A DNA stretch of 7,533 nt from Pseudomonadota bacterium (lineage in GTDB: Bacteria; Pseudomonadota; Alphaproteobacteria; Acetobacterales; Acetobacteraceae). The DNA lies in NCBI GenBank assembly GCA_023424475.1, contig JAFADX010000055.1, positions 1 through 7,533 on the forward strand. The letters are read 5' to 3'. The translations under genes and the position numbers were made by a program. This document shows positions 1 through 6,724 of this stretch, piece by piece; the stretch's first letter is position 1; every line of letters begins with the position of its first letter. The notes under the pieces are model-generated. The model searched no databases and was not told where the DNA came from. It saw only the letters and a program-made list of their open reading frames with translations.

Positions 1-202
1 GCGCGGCATCCGCGAAGCCGAGGCCCGCGCCGCCCTGCGCCTCCGGCACCAGCGCGGTGGCGAGGCCGAGGCCGGAGAGCGCCTCCCAGGCCGAAGCCGG
101 GAACTCGCCGGCCTCGAGCGCGCGCAGCGTCGTGACACCGGCCTCGTCGGCCAGCGCGCGGCTGACCTGCTCGGCGAGTTCCGCCGCGATCCCGGCGTCC
201 AT
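1..202 (-). CDS. Acyl-CoA dehydrogenase, N-terminal part (runs off window)
   Basis: Only the first 67 codons are visible; the gene starts with ATG at 202-200 and continues past base 1. The translated start (MDAGIAAELAEQVSRAL...) runs through an alpha-helical N-terminal domain to LVPEAQGGAGLGFADAA. This matches the acyl-CoA dehydrogenase N-domain pattern of a Pro-Glu followed by Gly-Gly and another Gly. FAD-binding and catalytic regions lie outside the window, so the substrate cannot be judged. The start codon shares one base with the stop of the upstream dehydrogenase (TGATG at 204-200). Only a weak GGGG precedes it, so translation is probably coupled. Tandem dehydrogenase genes of this sort often encode two subunits of one heteromeric flavoenzyme, as in the mycobacterial FadE pairs; applying that here is inference. 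Confidence 0.8.
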   Translation of the reverse strand, partial: MDAGIAAELAEQVSRALADEAGVTTLRALEAGEFPASAWEALSGLGLATALVPEAQGGAGLGFADAA

Positions 203-1341
203 CAGCGCAACCCCAGTTCGCGCGCGATGATGCCGCGCATGATCTCCCGCGTGCCGCCGCGCAGCGAGAAGGTCGGGTTGATCTGCGTCAGGTAGTCGTG
301 CATCCGGCGCATCGCCTCCGGCATCTCCTCCACGTCGCGCATCGCGCGCATCGCGCCGGGCATCGCCTGTTCGAAGTCGTTGCCGAGGTCCTTCACCAGC
401 GCCGCCTGGCGCACCGGGTCCGCGCCATCCTGCAGCATGCCGGCGATGGCGGTGGACATGGACCGCAGGGTCCAGAGCCGCGCGACCTCGCGCCCCAGGG
501 GGCGCGCCGCGGCGGCATCGCCGCGCAGCGCCTCGATCCCGGCCTCCAGCAACGGATGGGAGGAGAGGTAGCGGTCCGGCCCGCTGCGCTCGAAGGCGAG
601 CTCGCTCGTCGCCTGCGCCCAGCCGGCGCCTTCCTGGCCGACCAGCGCATCCTCCGGCAGCATCACGTCGTCGAAGGTGATCTCGTTGAAGCCTTCCTCG
701 CCGACCAGGTCGCGGATCGGGCGGATGGTCACGCCGGGTGCCTTGAGATCCACCAGCATCTGCGACAGGCCCTGGTGCTTCGACCCGCCCTCGGGCGGCG
801 GCGAGGTGCGCACCAGCGCGATCATCCAGTCGCAGAGGTGCCCGAAGGTGGTCCAGATCTTCCGTCCGTTGAGCCTCCAGCCGCCCTCGACCCTGTCCGC
901 GCGCGTGCGCAGCGAGGCGAGGTCCGACCCGGAATCCGGTTCCGACAGCCCGATGCAGAAGGCGTAGTCGCCCGAGACGATCCGCGGCAGGAACTTCTGC
1001 CGCTGCGCCTCGGTGCCCAGGCGCAGGATCAGCGGCCCCGACTGCCGGTCCCCGATCCAGTGCGCGCCGACCGGGGCACCGGCCGCGAGCATTTCCTCGA
1101 GCACGATGATGCGGTCGAGGAAGCTGCGCTCGCCGCCGCCGTACCGCTTCGGCCAGCACATGCCGATCCAGCCGCGGGCACCGACCGCGCGGGTGAAGTC
1201 GCGGTCGAATCCCATCCAGGACCGGGCACGCACCTCGGGCGACCAGCGGTGCTCGTGCCCGGCGATGAAGGCGCGCACCTCCGCGCGCAGCGCGGCCGCG
1301 CCCGGGGGCGGGTCGCGAAGGTCGAAGCGCAGGCCCGTCAT
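202..1341 (-). CDS. Acyl-CoA dehydrogenase family flavoprotein (379 aa)
   Basis: This cytosolic FAD enzyme of the acyl-CoA dehydrogenase superfamily should perform alpha,beta-dehydrogenation of an acyl-CoA and pass electrons to electron-transfer flavoprotein. The 379-aa length is normal for the family. Visible landmarks are the N-domain motif WPKRYGGG (64-70 region), the signature GLSEPDSGSDLAS (131-143) in the beta domain, KIWTT (161-165) near the flavin, and the C-terminal GGTREIMRGIIARELG (362-377). In the medium-chain enzyme the catalytic Glu lies just before a GT in this C-terminal motif; here that place is Gly362. A Glu at 251 in LAFERSG aligns instead with the helix-G catalytic Glu of isovaleryl-CoA dehydrogenase. 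A strong Shine-Dalgarno (GGGAGG on the minus strand, 1352-1347) sits 5 nt before the ATG, fixing the start. It lies downstream of the PaiB gene and overlaps the next dehydrogenase by one base. The substrate is unknown. Confidence 0.93.
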   Translation of the reverse strand: MTGLRFDLRDPPPGAAALRAEVRAFIAGHEHRWSPEVRARSWMGFDRDFTRAVGARGWIGMCWPKRYGGGERSFLDRIIVLEEMLAAGAPVGAHWIGDRQSGPLILRLGTEAQRQKFLPRIVSGDYAFCIGLSEPDSGSDLASLRTRADRVEGGWRLNGRKIWTTFGHLCDWMIALVRTSPPPEGGSKHQGLSQMLVDLKAPGVTIRPIRDLVGEEGFNEITFDDVMLPEDALVGQEGAGWAQATSELAFERSGPDRYLSSHPLLEAGIEALRGDAAAARPLGREVARLWTLRSMSTAIAGMLQDGADPVRQAALVKDLGNDFEQAMPGAMRAMRDVEEMPEAMRRMHDYLTQINPTFSLRGGTREIMRGIIARELGLR

Positions 1342-1361
1342 GGCGTCCTCCCGTCACTCTT

Positions 1362-1381
1362 GCGCGCCATTCTCGGCGCGC
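1362..1381 (-). terminator. GC hairpin between paiB-like gene and dehydrogenase
   Basis: A perfect 7-bp all-GC inverted repeat (GCGCGCC / GGCGCGC) with a 6-nt loop lies 12 bp beyond the stop of the PaiB gene and 20 bp before the dehydrogenase start. There is no T-tract on either strand, so it is not a classical intrinsic terminator. It may reduce read-through or act as an mRNA stability or processing element that uncouples the regulator from the dehydrogenases. In DNA this rich in G and C, chance inverted repeats are common. Confidence 0.3.
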
Positions 1382-1393
1382 TGCGGTGCCGTG

Positions 1394-2032
1394 TCACGAC
1401 CCGGCGCGCATCGCTTCCGCCACCGCGCGGTCCGCGACATCGTCGCTGGCGCCGAGGCCGGCCACGACACCCGCCCGGTCGGCCTCGCTGCGGTTCTGGC
1501 TGAGCTTGCGCTTGCCGATCAGCGTCTCGATCCGCAATGCGATGCCGACGATGCCCTTCAGCTGCCCGGCCACGAAGGCATCCGGCGCGTCCGTCACCGC
1601 CCAGGGATCGGAGCGCGCGGCTTCGTGCCGGTCCGTCAGGCGCGAGACGACGGCGTGCAGGCGTTCCGCATCGTCGAAGACCTCGACCGGACCGATGGCG
1701 TGCACGGCGACGTAGTTCCAGGTCGGCACCACGCGCCCATGTTCCTGCTTCGAGGCATAGAGCGCGGGCGAGACATAGGCCTCCGGTCCCGGGAAGATGG
1801 CGCGCGCGACGCCGGCGGCGGCGAGGCCCTTCCACTGCGGGTTCGCCTTCGCGACATGGCCGTAGAGCGTGCCCTGCGGGCCTTCGCCGGGGTCCAGGAT
1901 CAGCGGCAGATGGGTCGCCTCGGGCGCGCCGCCGTCCGGCGCGGCGGAGACGATCAGCGCCAGTCGCGCCGCGCGCATGATCTCCCGCAGCACCTCGGGG
2001 CGATCCTCGCGGAAGGCGGGCGGGTTGTACAT
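1394..2032 (-). CDS. FMN-binding negative transcriptional regulator, PaiB family (212 aa)
   Basis: PaiB-family proteins have a split-barrel FMN-binding fold related to pyridoxamine-phosphate oxidases. The Bacillus subtilis founder (about 207 aa) was described as a transcriptional repressor of sporulation and degradative-enzyme genes; whether members elsewhere bind DNA is uncertain. The full set of family motifs is present: HLPLIL (41-46), GHVAKANPQW (58-67), FPGPEAYVSP (80-89), VPTWNYVAVHAIG (102-114) and the C-terminal GKRKLSQNRSEADR (173-186). The length is typical. The frame stays open upstream to about 2596, but the start chosen (ATG at 2032) has AAAGGAG (2048-2042) 9 nt before it and begins MYNPPAF, as is usual for the family. 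It is divergent from the DUF6494/amidase pair and co-directional with the dehydrogenases, so it could regulate either side. That role is inference from position. Confidence 0.92.
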   Translation of the reverse strand: MYNPPAFREDRPEVLREIMRAARLALIVSAAPDGGAPEATHLPLILDPGEGPQGTLYGHVAKANPQWKGLAAAGVARAIFPGPEAYVSPALYASKQEHGRVVPTWNYVAVHAIGPVEVFDDAERLHAVVSRLTDRHEAARSDPWAVTDAPDAFVAGQLKGIVGIALRIETLIGKRKLSQNRSEADRAGVVAGLGASDDVADRAVAEAMRAGS

Positions 2033-2113
2033 GGCGCGATGCTCCTTTCGGGTGCAGGCTAGCGGCGCGCCGGGCCGATGGGGAACCGGCGCGGGCCGCG
2101 GAGGAGACATGCC
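2033..2113. promoter_or_regulatory. Divergent intergenic region, paiB-like / DUF6494
   Basis: These 81 bp separate two divergent genes and must hold, or lie close to, both promoters. Shine-Dalgarno sequences are clear at both edges: AAAGGAG on the minus strand (2048-2042) and GGAGGAG on the plus strand (2100-2106). The central GCTAGC (2058-2063) is a 6-bp palindrome and the only A/T-containing core between GC-rich flanks. On the minus strand TAGCCT could serve as a poor -10 element, but no convincing -35 partner is seen. No operator can be called with confidence. Confidence 0.35.
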
Positions 2114-2308
2114 ATGGACGAGGACCGTTTCAACCTGGAACTCAGGAAGTTCCTGAAGCAGGTGGGCGTGACCTCCCAGCGCGAGATCGAGCGCGTGGCG
2201 CGCGAGGGTGCCGGCAAGTCCAAGGTGCTGCGGCTGCGCATGTCGCTCACCTCGCCCGACGCGCCGGGCTTGCAGCACGTCGTCGAAGGCGAGATCAACC
2301 TGGACTGA
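2114..2308 (+). CDS. DUF6494 family small protein (64 aa)
   Basis: This 64-residue soluble protein resembles the DUF6494 family, which typically starts Met-x-Glu-Asp-x-Phe-Asn followed by R-K-F-L-K-x-V-G-V-(T/S)-S-Q-R-E-I-E. Here that region reads NLELRKFLKQVGVTSQREIE (residues 7-26), and the protein ends in the acidic VVEGEINLD. The N-terminal half looks helical and the C-terminal half looks like beta strands. No signal peptide, membrane segment or metal-binding cysteines are present, and no function is established. The start at 2114 was chosen over an in-frame ATG at 2078 because GGAGGAG (2100-2106) lies 7 nt before it and the family N-terminus begins there. An out-of-frame ATG at 2109 is ignored. 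It is followed 7 bp later by the amidase, so the two are probably co-transcribed. Confidence 0.8.
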   Translation: MDEDRFNLELRKFLKQVGVTSQREIERVAREGAGKSKVLRLRMSLTSPDAPGLQHVVEGEINLD

Positions 2309-2315
2309 ACGGACC

Positions 2316-3770
2316 ATGACGAAGGACCTGATCCGCCTCACGGCACGCGAGGCGGTCGCGCGGCTGCGCGCGAGGGAGATCACGCCGCTCGAGATGATCG
2401 ACGCCGCCGCCGCGCGCATCGCCGAGGTCGAGCCGGCCGTGAACGCGCTGCCGACGCTTTGCCTCGACCGCGCGCGGGACCGTGCGAAGGCGCTGATGCG
2501 CGGCGAGCGGCGCGAGGCGGAGGGCGAGGCCGGCTGGCTCGCCGGCCTGCCGGTCGCGATCAAGGACCTGACCGAGGTCGCCGGCGTGCGCACCACCTTC
2601 GGCAGCCCGATCTTCGCCGATTACGTGCCCGACCGCAGCCACCCGATCGTCGAGCGCATCGAGCGCAAGGGCGGCATCGTCATCGCGAAGTCCAACACGC
2701 CGGAATTCGGTGCCGGCGGATCGACCTTCAACGAGGTATTCGGCCGCACGCGCAACCCCTGGAACACCGCGCTGACCTGCGGCGGCTCGACCGGCGGCGG
2801 CGCGGTGGCGCTGGCGACCGGGGAGGTCTGGCTCGCCCACGGCTCCGACCATGGCGGGTCGCTGCGGCGGCCGGCGACCTATTGCTCGGTGGTCGGGCTC
2901 AGGCCCTCGCCGGGGCGGGTGACGCGCGGGGCGCAGGAGGACCTCTGGTCGCCGCTCTCCGTCCAGGGGCCGATGGCGCGCAACGTTCCGGATCTGGCGC
3001 TGTTCCTCGACACCATGGCGGGCTGGGACATCGACGACCCGATGACCTACGACGCGCCGGCGCGCCCCTATGCCGAGGCGGTCGCGGCGGCCGAGGCCGA
3101 GAAGCCGCTGCGCATCGCCTTCACCGCCGATTTCGGCGGCACGCTGGCGATGGACCGCGAGATGGCGGCGATCTGCGCGAGGGAAGTCCGCCGCTTCGAG
3201 AGCCTCGGCATCGCCGTCGAGGAGGCCCACCCGGATCTCGGCATGCTGAACGAGGCCTTCCTCGTCCTGCGCAGTCAGCATTTCGTGGTGGATCGCGAGG
3301 AGCTGCTCGCGACGAAGCGCGGCCTCCTGAAGCCGGACATCATCTGGCAGACCGAGCGCGGCCTGGCGGAGACCCCCTCGCGCCTCGCCTGGGCGGAGCA
3401 TGAACGCGCGCGCTTCTTCCGCGCCATGCGCGACGTCTTCGCGCGGTGCGACGTGCTGGTGACGCCGGGGGCCTCGACCCCGGCCTTCGACGTGATGCTG
3501 CGCGCGCCCGAGAAGATCGGCGGCCGGACGCTCGAGAACTACATGGGCGGGTCGCTGATCAATGCCTTCGCGACGCTGGCCGGCTGTCCGGCTGTCGCGG
3601 TGCCCTGCGGCTTCGACCGGTACGGCCGCCCGGTCGGGCTGCAGGTGGTGGCACCGCCGCGCCAGGATGCGAAGGCCCTGCAGGTCGCGGCGCTGTTCGA
3701 GCGTCTGACAGGGCTCGACAGGCAGGTGCCGCTCGACCCGCGGCCGGGGGTGGTGCCGCCCTACGAATGA
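2316..3770 (+). CDS. Amidase-signature family hydrolase (484 aa)
   Basis: A cytosolic hydrolase of the amidase-signature family, which cleaves C-N bonds of carboxamides. The Ser-cisSer-Lys triad is complete: Lys83 in LPVAIKDLTE, Ser158 in CGGSTGGG and nucleophile Ser182 in GSDHGGSLRRPA. The 24-residue gap between the two serines equals that in fatty acid amide hydrolase (217 and 241). Compared with the usual GGSSGGS and DTGGS motifs, this protein has Thr159 and Gly162 in the first and His180 in the second. These changes lie next to the active site and could affect substrate choice. The C-terminal motif CPAVAVPCGFDRYGRPVGLQ (424-443) is typical. The length is normal and there is no signal peptide. 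The start at 2316 follows the DUF6494 stop by 7 bp and has almost no Shine-Dalgarno, implying coupling; an in-frame ATG at 2208 lies inside the upstream gene and is rejected. It is not GatA of the tRNA amidotransferase, since no gatB or gatC is nearby. The substrate is unknown. Confidence 0.93.
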   Translation: MTKDLIRLTAREAVARLRAREITPLEMIDAAAARIAEVEPAVNALPTLCLDRARDRAKALMRGERREAEGEAGWLAGLPVAIKDLTEVAGVRTTFGSPIFADYVPDRSHPIVERIERKGGIVIAKSNTPEFGAGGSTFNEVFGRTRNPWNTALTCGGSTGGGAVALATGEVWLAHGSDHGGSLRRPATYCSVVGLRPSPGRVTRGAQEDLWSPLSVQGPMARNVPDLALFLDTMAGWDIDDPMTYDAPARPYAEAVAAAEAEKPLRIAFTADFGGTLAMDREMAAICAREVRRFESLGIAVEEAHPDLGMLNEAFLVLRSQHFVVDREELLATKRGLLKPDIIWQTERGLAETPSRLAWAEHERARFFRAMRDVFARCDVLVTPGASTPAFDVMLRAPEKIGGRTLENYMGGSLINAFATLAGCPAVAVPCGFDRYGRPVGLQVVAPPRQDAKALQVAALFERLTGLDRQVPLDPRPGVVPPYE

Positions 3771-3772
3771 TG

Positions 3773-3800
3773 CCGGCGGGGGAGCGAGACGCTCCGCCGG
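3773..3800. terminator. Candidate bidirectional hairpin between amidase and cydX
   Basis: In the 66-bp gap between convergent genes, CCGGC (3773-3777) and GGAGCG (3781-3786) pair with CGCTCC (3790-3795) and GCCGG (3796-3800). The result is an 11-bp stem with a GGG bulge and an AGA loop. It begins 2 bp after the amidase stop and is 36 bp beyond the cydX stop. Neither strand has a T-run after it, so it is a weak or Rho-assisted terminator candidate at best. Its placement between convergent transcripts supports the role. The rest of the gap, to 3836, is unremarkable GC-rich sequence. Confidence 0.45.
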
Positions 3801-3836
3801 AGCGGCGTACGGCGCGGTGCCGCGTGCCGCGGCGGC

Positions 3837-3941
3837 TCAGCGCCGCGCCGCGTCGTCCTCGCGAAGCTCGAACCACATGGCGTTCAGCACGGCGAAGGCG
3901 GCCGCGAGCGGCAGGCCCAGCGCCCAGGAAAAATACCACAT
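3837..3941 (-). CDS. cydX: Cytochrome bd oxidase small subunit CydX (34 aa)
   Basis: This 34-aa single-span membrane peptide starts MWYFSWALGLPLAAAFAVLN, closely resembling E. coli CydX (also known as YbgT), which starts MWYFAWILG. One hydrophobic segment covers about residues 4-23, followed by WFELRE and a short charged tail (EDDAARR). Known CydX proteins bind CydA and stabilise the heme-containing bd complex in the cytoplasmic membrane; Brucella, another alphaproteobacterium, has a cydX in the same place. The start has a good Shine-Dalgarno, AAGGAG (3955-3950), 8 nt upstream. It lies 27 bp after the cydB stop, on the same strand, as the last gene of the cluster. It is short enough to be dropped by most gene callers, but sequence and position make the identification strong. 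Confidence 0.93.
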   Translation of the reverse strand: MWYFSWALGLPLAAAFAVLNAMWFELREDDAARR

Positions 3942-3968
3942 CCCCGTCTCTCCTTGTTCCCGGGCGCC

Positions 3969-5123
3969 TCAATAAAGGTGCCCGGCTTCTTCGCGCACGT
4001 GGGTCTCGGTCACCTTGCCCCACAGCACGCGATAGACCCAGGCCGTGTAGGCGAGCACGATCGGCAGCAGGATCACCGTCACGCCGAGCATGATGAACAG
4101 CGTCTGGTGGGAGGAACTGGCATCCCATACCGTCAGGCCCGATCGCGGGTCGATCGAGGACGGCAGGATGAACGGGAACATCGCCAGCCCCACCGACGAG
4201 ATCACACCGAAGATGGACAGGCCGGAGGCGACGAGCGGCAGGCCCTGCGCCCGCGTGCGGAGCGCGAGCCCCGCCAGCGCCGCGCCGGCGAGGCCAAGCC
4301 CCGGCGCGACCCAGAGCCAGGGCCGCGCGGCGAAATTGTCGAACCAGGCGCCCGGGGCGGCCTCGGCCTGCTTCAGCAGCGGGTTCGACGGGCCATCCGT
4401 GACCACGGCCCCGACGATCCGGTAGCCGTCCACGAAGGCCCAGAGCAGCAGGCCGGCGAGGGCGAAGAGCACCACGGTCAGCCCCGCGGCGAGCGAACCG
4501 AGGGCGCGCCCGCGCTCGGCGACGGCGCCTTCGGCCTTCAGCGCCAGCCAGGCGCCGCCATGCATGACGAGCATCGCCACCGACAGCAGCCCGCACAGCA
4601 GGGCGAAGGGATTGAGCAGGCCGAAGAAGGATCCCTCGTAGAAGCTGCGCAGGTTCTCGTCGAGCCGGAAGGGCACGCCCCGCAGCACGTTGCCCACCGC
4701 GACGCCGAAGATCAGCGCCGGCACGAAGCTGCCGGTGAACAGCGCCCAGTCCCAGGCGCCGCGCCAGCGCGGGTCGTCCCGCTTGCCGCGGTACTTGAAG
4801 GCGACGGGCCTGAGGATCAGCGCCGCCAGCACCACGAACATCGCGAAGTAGAAGCCCGAGAAGGAGACCGCGTAGAGCGGCGGCCAGGCGGCGAAGATCG
4901 CGCCGCCGCCCAGGATGAACCACACCTGGTTGCCTTCCCACACCGGGCCCACCGTGTTGATGGCGACGCGGCGCTCCACGTCGGTCCTCGCCACGAAGGG
5001 CAGCAGCGTGCCGACCCCCATGTCGAAGCCGTCGGTCGCCGCGAAGCCGATCAGCAGCACGCCGAGCAGCACCCACCAGATCACGCGCAGGGTCTCGTAG
5101 TCGATCAGGGTGTAGAGCGTCAT
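3969..5123 (-). CDS. cydB: Cytochrome bd ubiquinol oxidase subunit II
   Basis: CydB is the second large integral-membrane subunit of the cytochrome bd quinol oxidase, which reduces oxygen to water with quinol electrons. It scaffolds CydA and carries no heme itself in the E. coli enzyme. The protein has 384 aa (E. coli 379) and multiple hydrophobic helices along its whole length. It contains the family motifs GFAATDGFDMGVGTLLPF (26-43), GPVWEGNQVWF (59-69), RPVAFKYRGK (105-114), NPFALLCGL (171-179) and the C-terminal LTVWDASSSHQTL (330-342). The ATG at 5123 follows the cydA stop by 7 bp. A GGAG (5137-5134), 10 nt upstream, lies within the last codons of cydA, so translation is probably coupled to cydA. 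cydX follows 27 bp downstream. The frame is intact with no odd residues. Confidence 0.97.
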   Translation of the reverse strand: MTLYTLIDYETLRVIWWVLLGVLLIGFAATDGFDMGVGTLLPFVARTDVERRVAINTVGPVWEGNQVWFILGGGAIFAAWPPLYAVSFSGFYFAMFVVLAALILRPVAFKYRGKRDDPRWRGAWDWALFTGSFVPALIFGVAVGNVLRGVPFRLDENLRSFYEGSFFGLLNPFALLCGLLSVAMLVMHGGAWLALKAEGAVAERGRALGSLAAGLTVVLFALAGLLLWAFVDGYRIVGAVVTDGPSNPLLKQAEAAPGAWFDNFAARPWLWVAPGLGLAGAALAGLALRTRAQGLPLVASGLSIFGVISSVGLAMFPFILPSSIDPRSGLTVWDASSSHQTLFIMLGVTVILLPIVLAYTAWVYRVLWGKVTETHVREEAGHLY

Positions 5124-5130
5124 GGTGCCG

Positions 5131-6717
5131 TCACTCCGCGGGCAGGATGCCGGGCGCCGGCGCGGCTGCCGGGCGCGGGGCGGCGTCCGCGGCCTCCGGC
5201 GGCCCCTTGCGGATGGCCCGGATCATCAGCGTCATCTCGATCACCAGCAGCACCGTGTAGATCACCACGAAACCGCAGATCGTCAGCAGCACCTCGGTGA
5301 TGCCGAGGCTCGAGACGGCGACGGCGGTCGGCAGCATGCCCTCGATGCTCCAGGGCTGGCGGCCCATCTCGGCGACGATCCAGCCGGCTTCCGCCGCGAT
5401 CCAGGGCAGCGGTATCGACAGCACCGCGATCCACAGCAGCCACCGGTATCGGTCCAGCGCCTGCCGCGCGGAGAGCAGGAAGAAGGTGCCGAGCAGCAGG
5501 ATGAAGTAGAAGCCGAGCCCGACCATGACGCGGAAGGACCAGAACAGGACGGGGACCGATGGCACCAGGTCCCAGGCCGCGGCCTCGATCTGCGCGCCCG
5601 TGGCCCTGCGCGGGTCGTCGGTGTGGCGCAGCAGCAGATAGGCGTAGCCGAGGTTGCGGCCATTGGCCTCGAAGGCCTCGCGCACGCCGGCGGGCACGTT
5701 CTCCACGCCTCGCGCGGCGCGGATCCGTTGCAGGGCGTCATAGGCGACGATGCCGCTGCGCACCCGGTCCTGTGCGCGCGCGACGAGGTCGCGGATGCCC
5801 GGGATTTCGGTATTGAGGGACCGCGTGGCGATCAGCCCGAGCGCCCAGGGGATCTGCAGGACGTGATGCGTCTCGCGCGCTTCCTGGTCGGGGAAGCCGA
5901 TCAGGGTGAAGGAGGCGGGCGCCGGCTCCGTCTCCCACATGCCCTCGATCGAGGCGAGCTTCATGCGCTGGTGCTCGGTGGTGAGGTAGCCGCTCTCGTC
6001 CCCCAGCACGACGACCGAAAGCGAGGAGAGCAGCCCGAAGGACGCCGCCACCGCCATGGACCGCTTCGCGAGCGCGAGGTGACGGCCCCTGAGCACGTAC
6101 CAGGAGGACACGCCGAGCACGAAGATCGCCGCCGTGACGTAGCCCGCCGAGACGGTGTGCACGAACTTCGCCTGTGCGACGGGGTTGAGGACCACGTCGT
6201 AGAAGTTCGCGATCTCCATGCGCATCGTGGCCGGGTTGAACACGCTGCCGACCGGGTTCTGCATCCAGCCATTGGCGATCAGGATCCACAGCGCCGAGAG
6301 GTTCGAGCCCGCCGCCACGGCCCAGGTCGCGGCCAGGTGGCCACGCTTCGACATCCGGTCCCAGCCGAAGAAGAACAGGCCGACGAAGGTCGCTTCCAGG
6401 AAGAAGGCCATCAGGCCCTCGATGGCGAGCGGCGCGCCGAAGATGTCGCCGACGTAGTGGCTGTAGTAGCTCCAGTTCATGCCGAACTGGAATTCCATGG
6501 TGATGCCGGTCGCGACGCCGAGCGCGAAGTTGATGCCGAAGAGCGTGCCCCAGAACTTCGTCATCTCCTTCCAGATGGGACGGTCGGTCATCACGTAGAC
6601 CGTCTCCATGATGGCGAGGATGATCGACAGGCCGAGCGTCAGCGGCACGAAGAGGAAATGATAGAGGGCCGTCATCGCGAACTGCAGCCGCGACAACGAG
6701 ACGACGTCGAGCTCCAT
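5131..6717 (-). CDS. cydA: Cytochrome bd ubiquinol oxidase subunit I (long Q-loop type)
   Basis: CydA carries hemes b558, b595 and d and the quinol site of the bd oxidase in the cytoplasmic membrane. The 528-aa protein is collinear with E. coli CydA (about 522 aa) from the start: MELDVVSLSRLQFAMTALYH here, MLDIVELSRLQFALTAMYH there. Equivalents of the E. coli key residues are present: His20 (H19), Glu100 and Glu108 (E99, E107), His187 (H186), Lys253 and Glu258 (K252, E257), Arg396 and Met398 (R391, M393), and Glu450 (E445) in VAEMGRQPW. The spacing His187 to Met398 (211 residues; 207 in E. coli) shows a full-length Q-loop. This is therefore the L-type enzyme and not the short-loop CioA type. 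The tail after about 503 is a Pro/Ala-rich cytoplasmic extension. The start has no nearby Shine-Dalgarno; the only good one, GGAGG at 6743-6739, is 21 nt away behind a hairpin. Confidence 0.97.
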   Translation of the reverse strand: MELDVVSLSRLQFAMTALYHFLFVPLTLGLSIILAIMETVYVMTDRPIWKEMTKFWGTLFGINFALGVATGITMEFQFGMNWSYYSHYVGDIFGAPLAIEGLMAFFLEATFVGLFFFGWDRMSKRGHLAATWAVAAGSNLSALWILIANGWMQNPVGSVFNPATMRMEIANFYDVVLNPVAQAKFVHTVSAGYVTAAIFVLGVSSWYVLRGRHLALAKRSMAVAASFGLLSSLSVVVLGDESGYLTTEHQRMKLASIEGMWETEPAPASFTLIGFPDQEARETHHVLQIPWALGLIATRSLNTEIPGIRDLVARAQDRVRSGIVAYDALQRIRAARGVENVPAGVREAFEANGRNLGYAYLLLRHTDDPRRATGAQIEAAAWDLVPSVPVLFWSFRVMVGLGFYFILLLGTFFLLSARQALDRYRWLLWIAVLSIPLPWIAAEAGWIVAEMGRQPWSIEGMLPTAVAVSSLGITEVLLTICGFVVIYTVLLVIEMTLMIRAIRKGPPEAADAAPRPAAAPAPGILPAE

Positions 6718-6724
6718 GCGGCAT

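Noticed and set aside
298..1503. Plus-strand open frame of 401 codons opposite the acyl-CoA dehydrogenase
   Set aside because: Low-complexity His/Arg/Ala composition without a family motif; the minus-strand dehydrogenase with its own Shine-Dalgarno explains the region.
2208..2315. Earlier in-frame ATG for the amidase at 2208
   Set aside because: It would overlap DUF6494 by about 100 bp and add an Arg/Ser-rich tail not seen in amidases; the N-terminus at 2316 fits the family.
2033..2596. N-terminal extension of the PaiB-like protein in the same open frame
   Set aside because: It would run through the divergent DUF6494 gene and into the amidase; the start at 2032 has a clear Shine-Dalgarno and the normal family N-terminus.
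3954..5300. Plus-strand open frame of 448 codons opposite cydB
   Set aside because: Composition is typical of an antisense shadow (Gln, Glu, Arg and His repeats), and it crosses the cydA-cydB junction.
5131..6717. Cyanide-insensitive oxidase (CioA) instead of CydA
   Set aside because: The long Q-loop, E. coli-like sequence, cydX and the adjacent cydC all point to the L-type CydABX enzyme.
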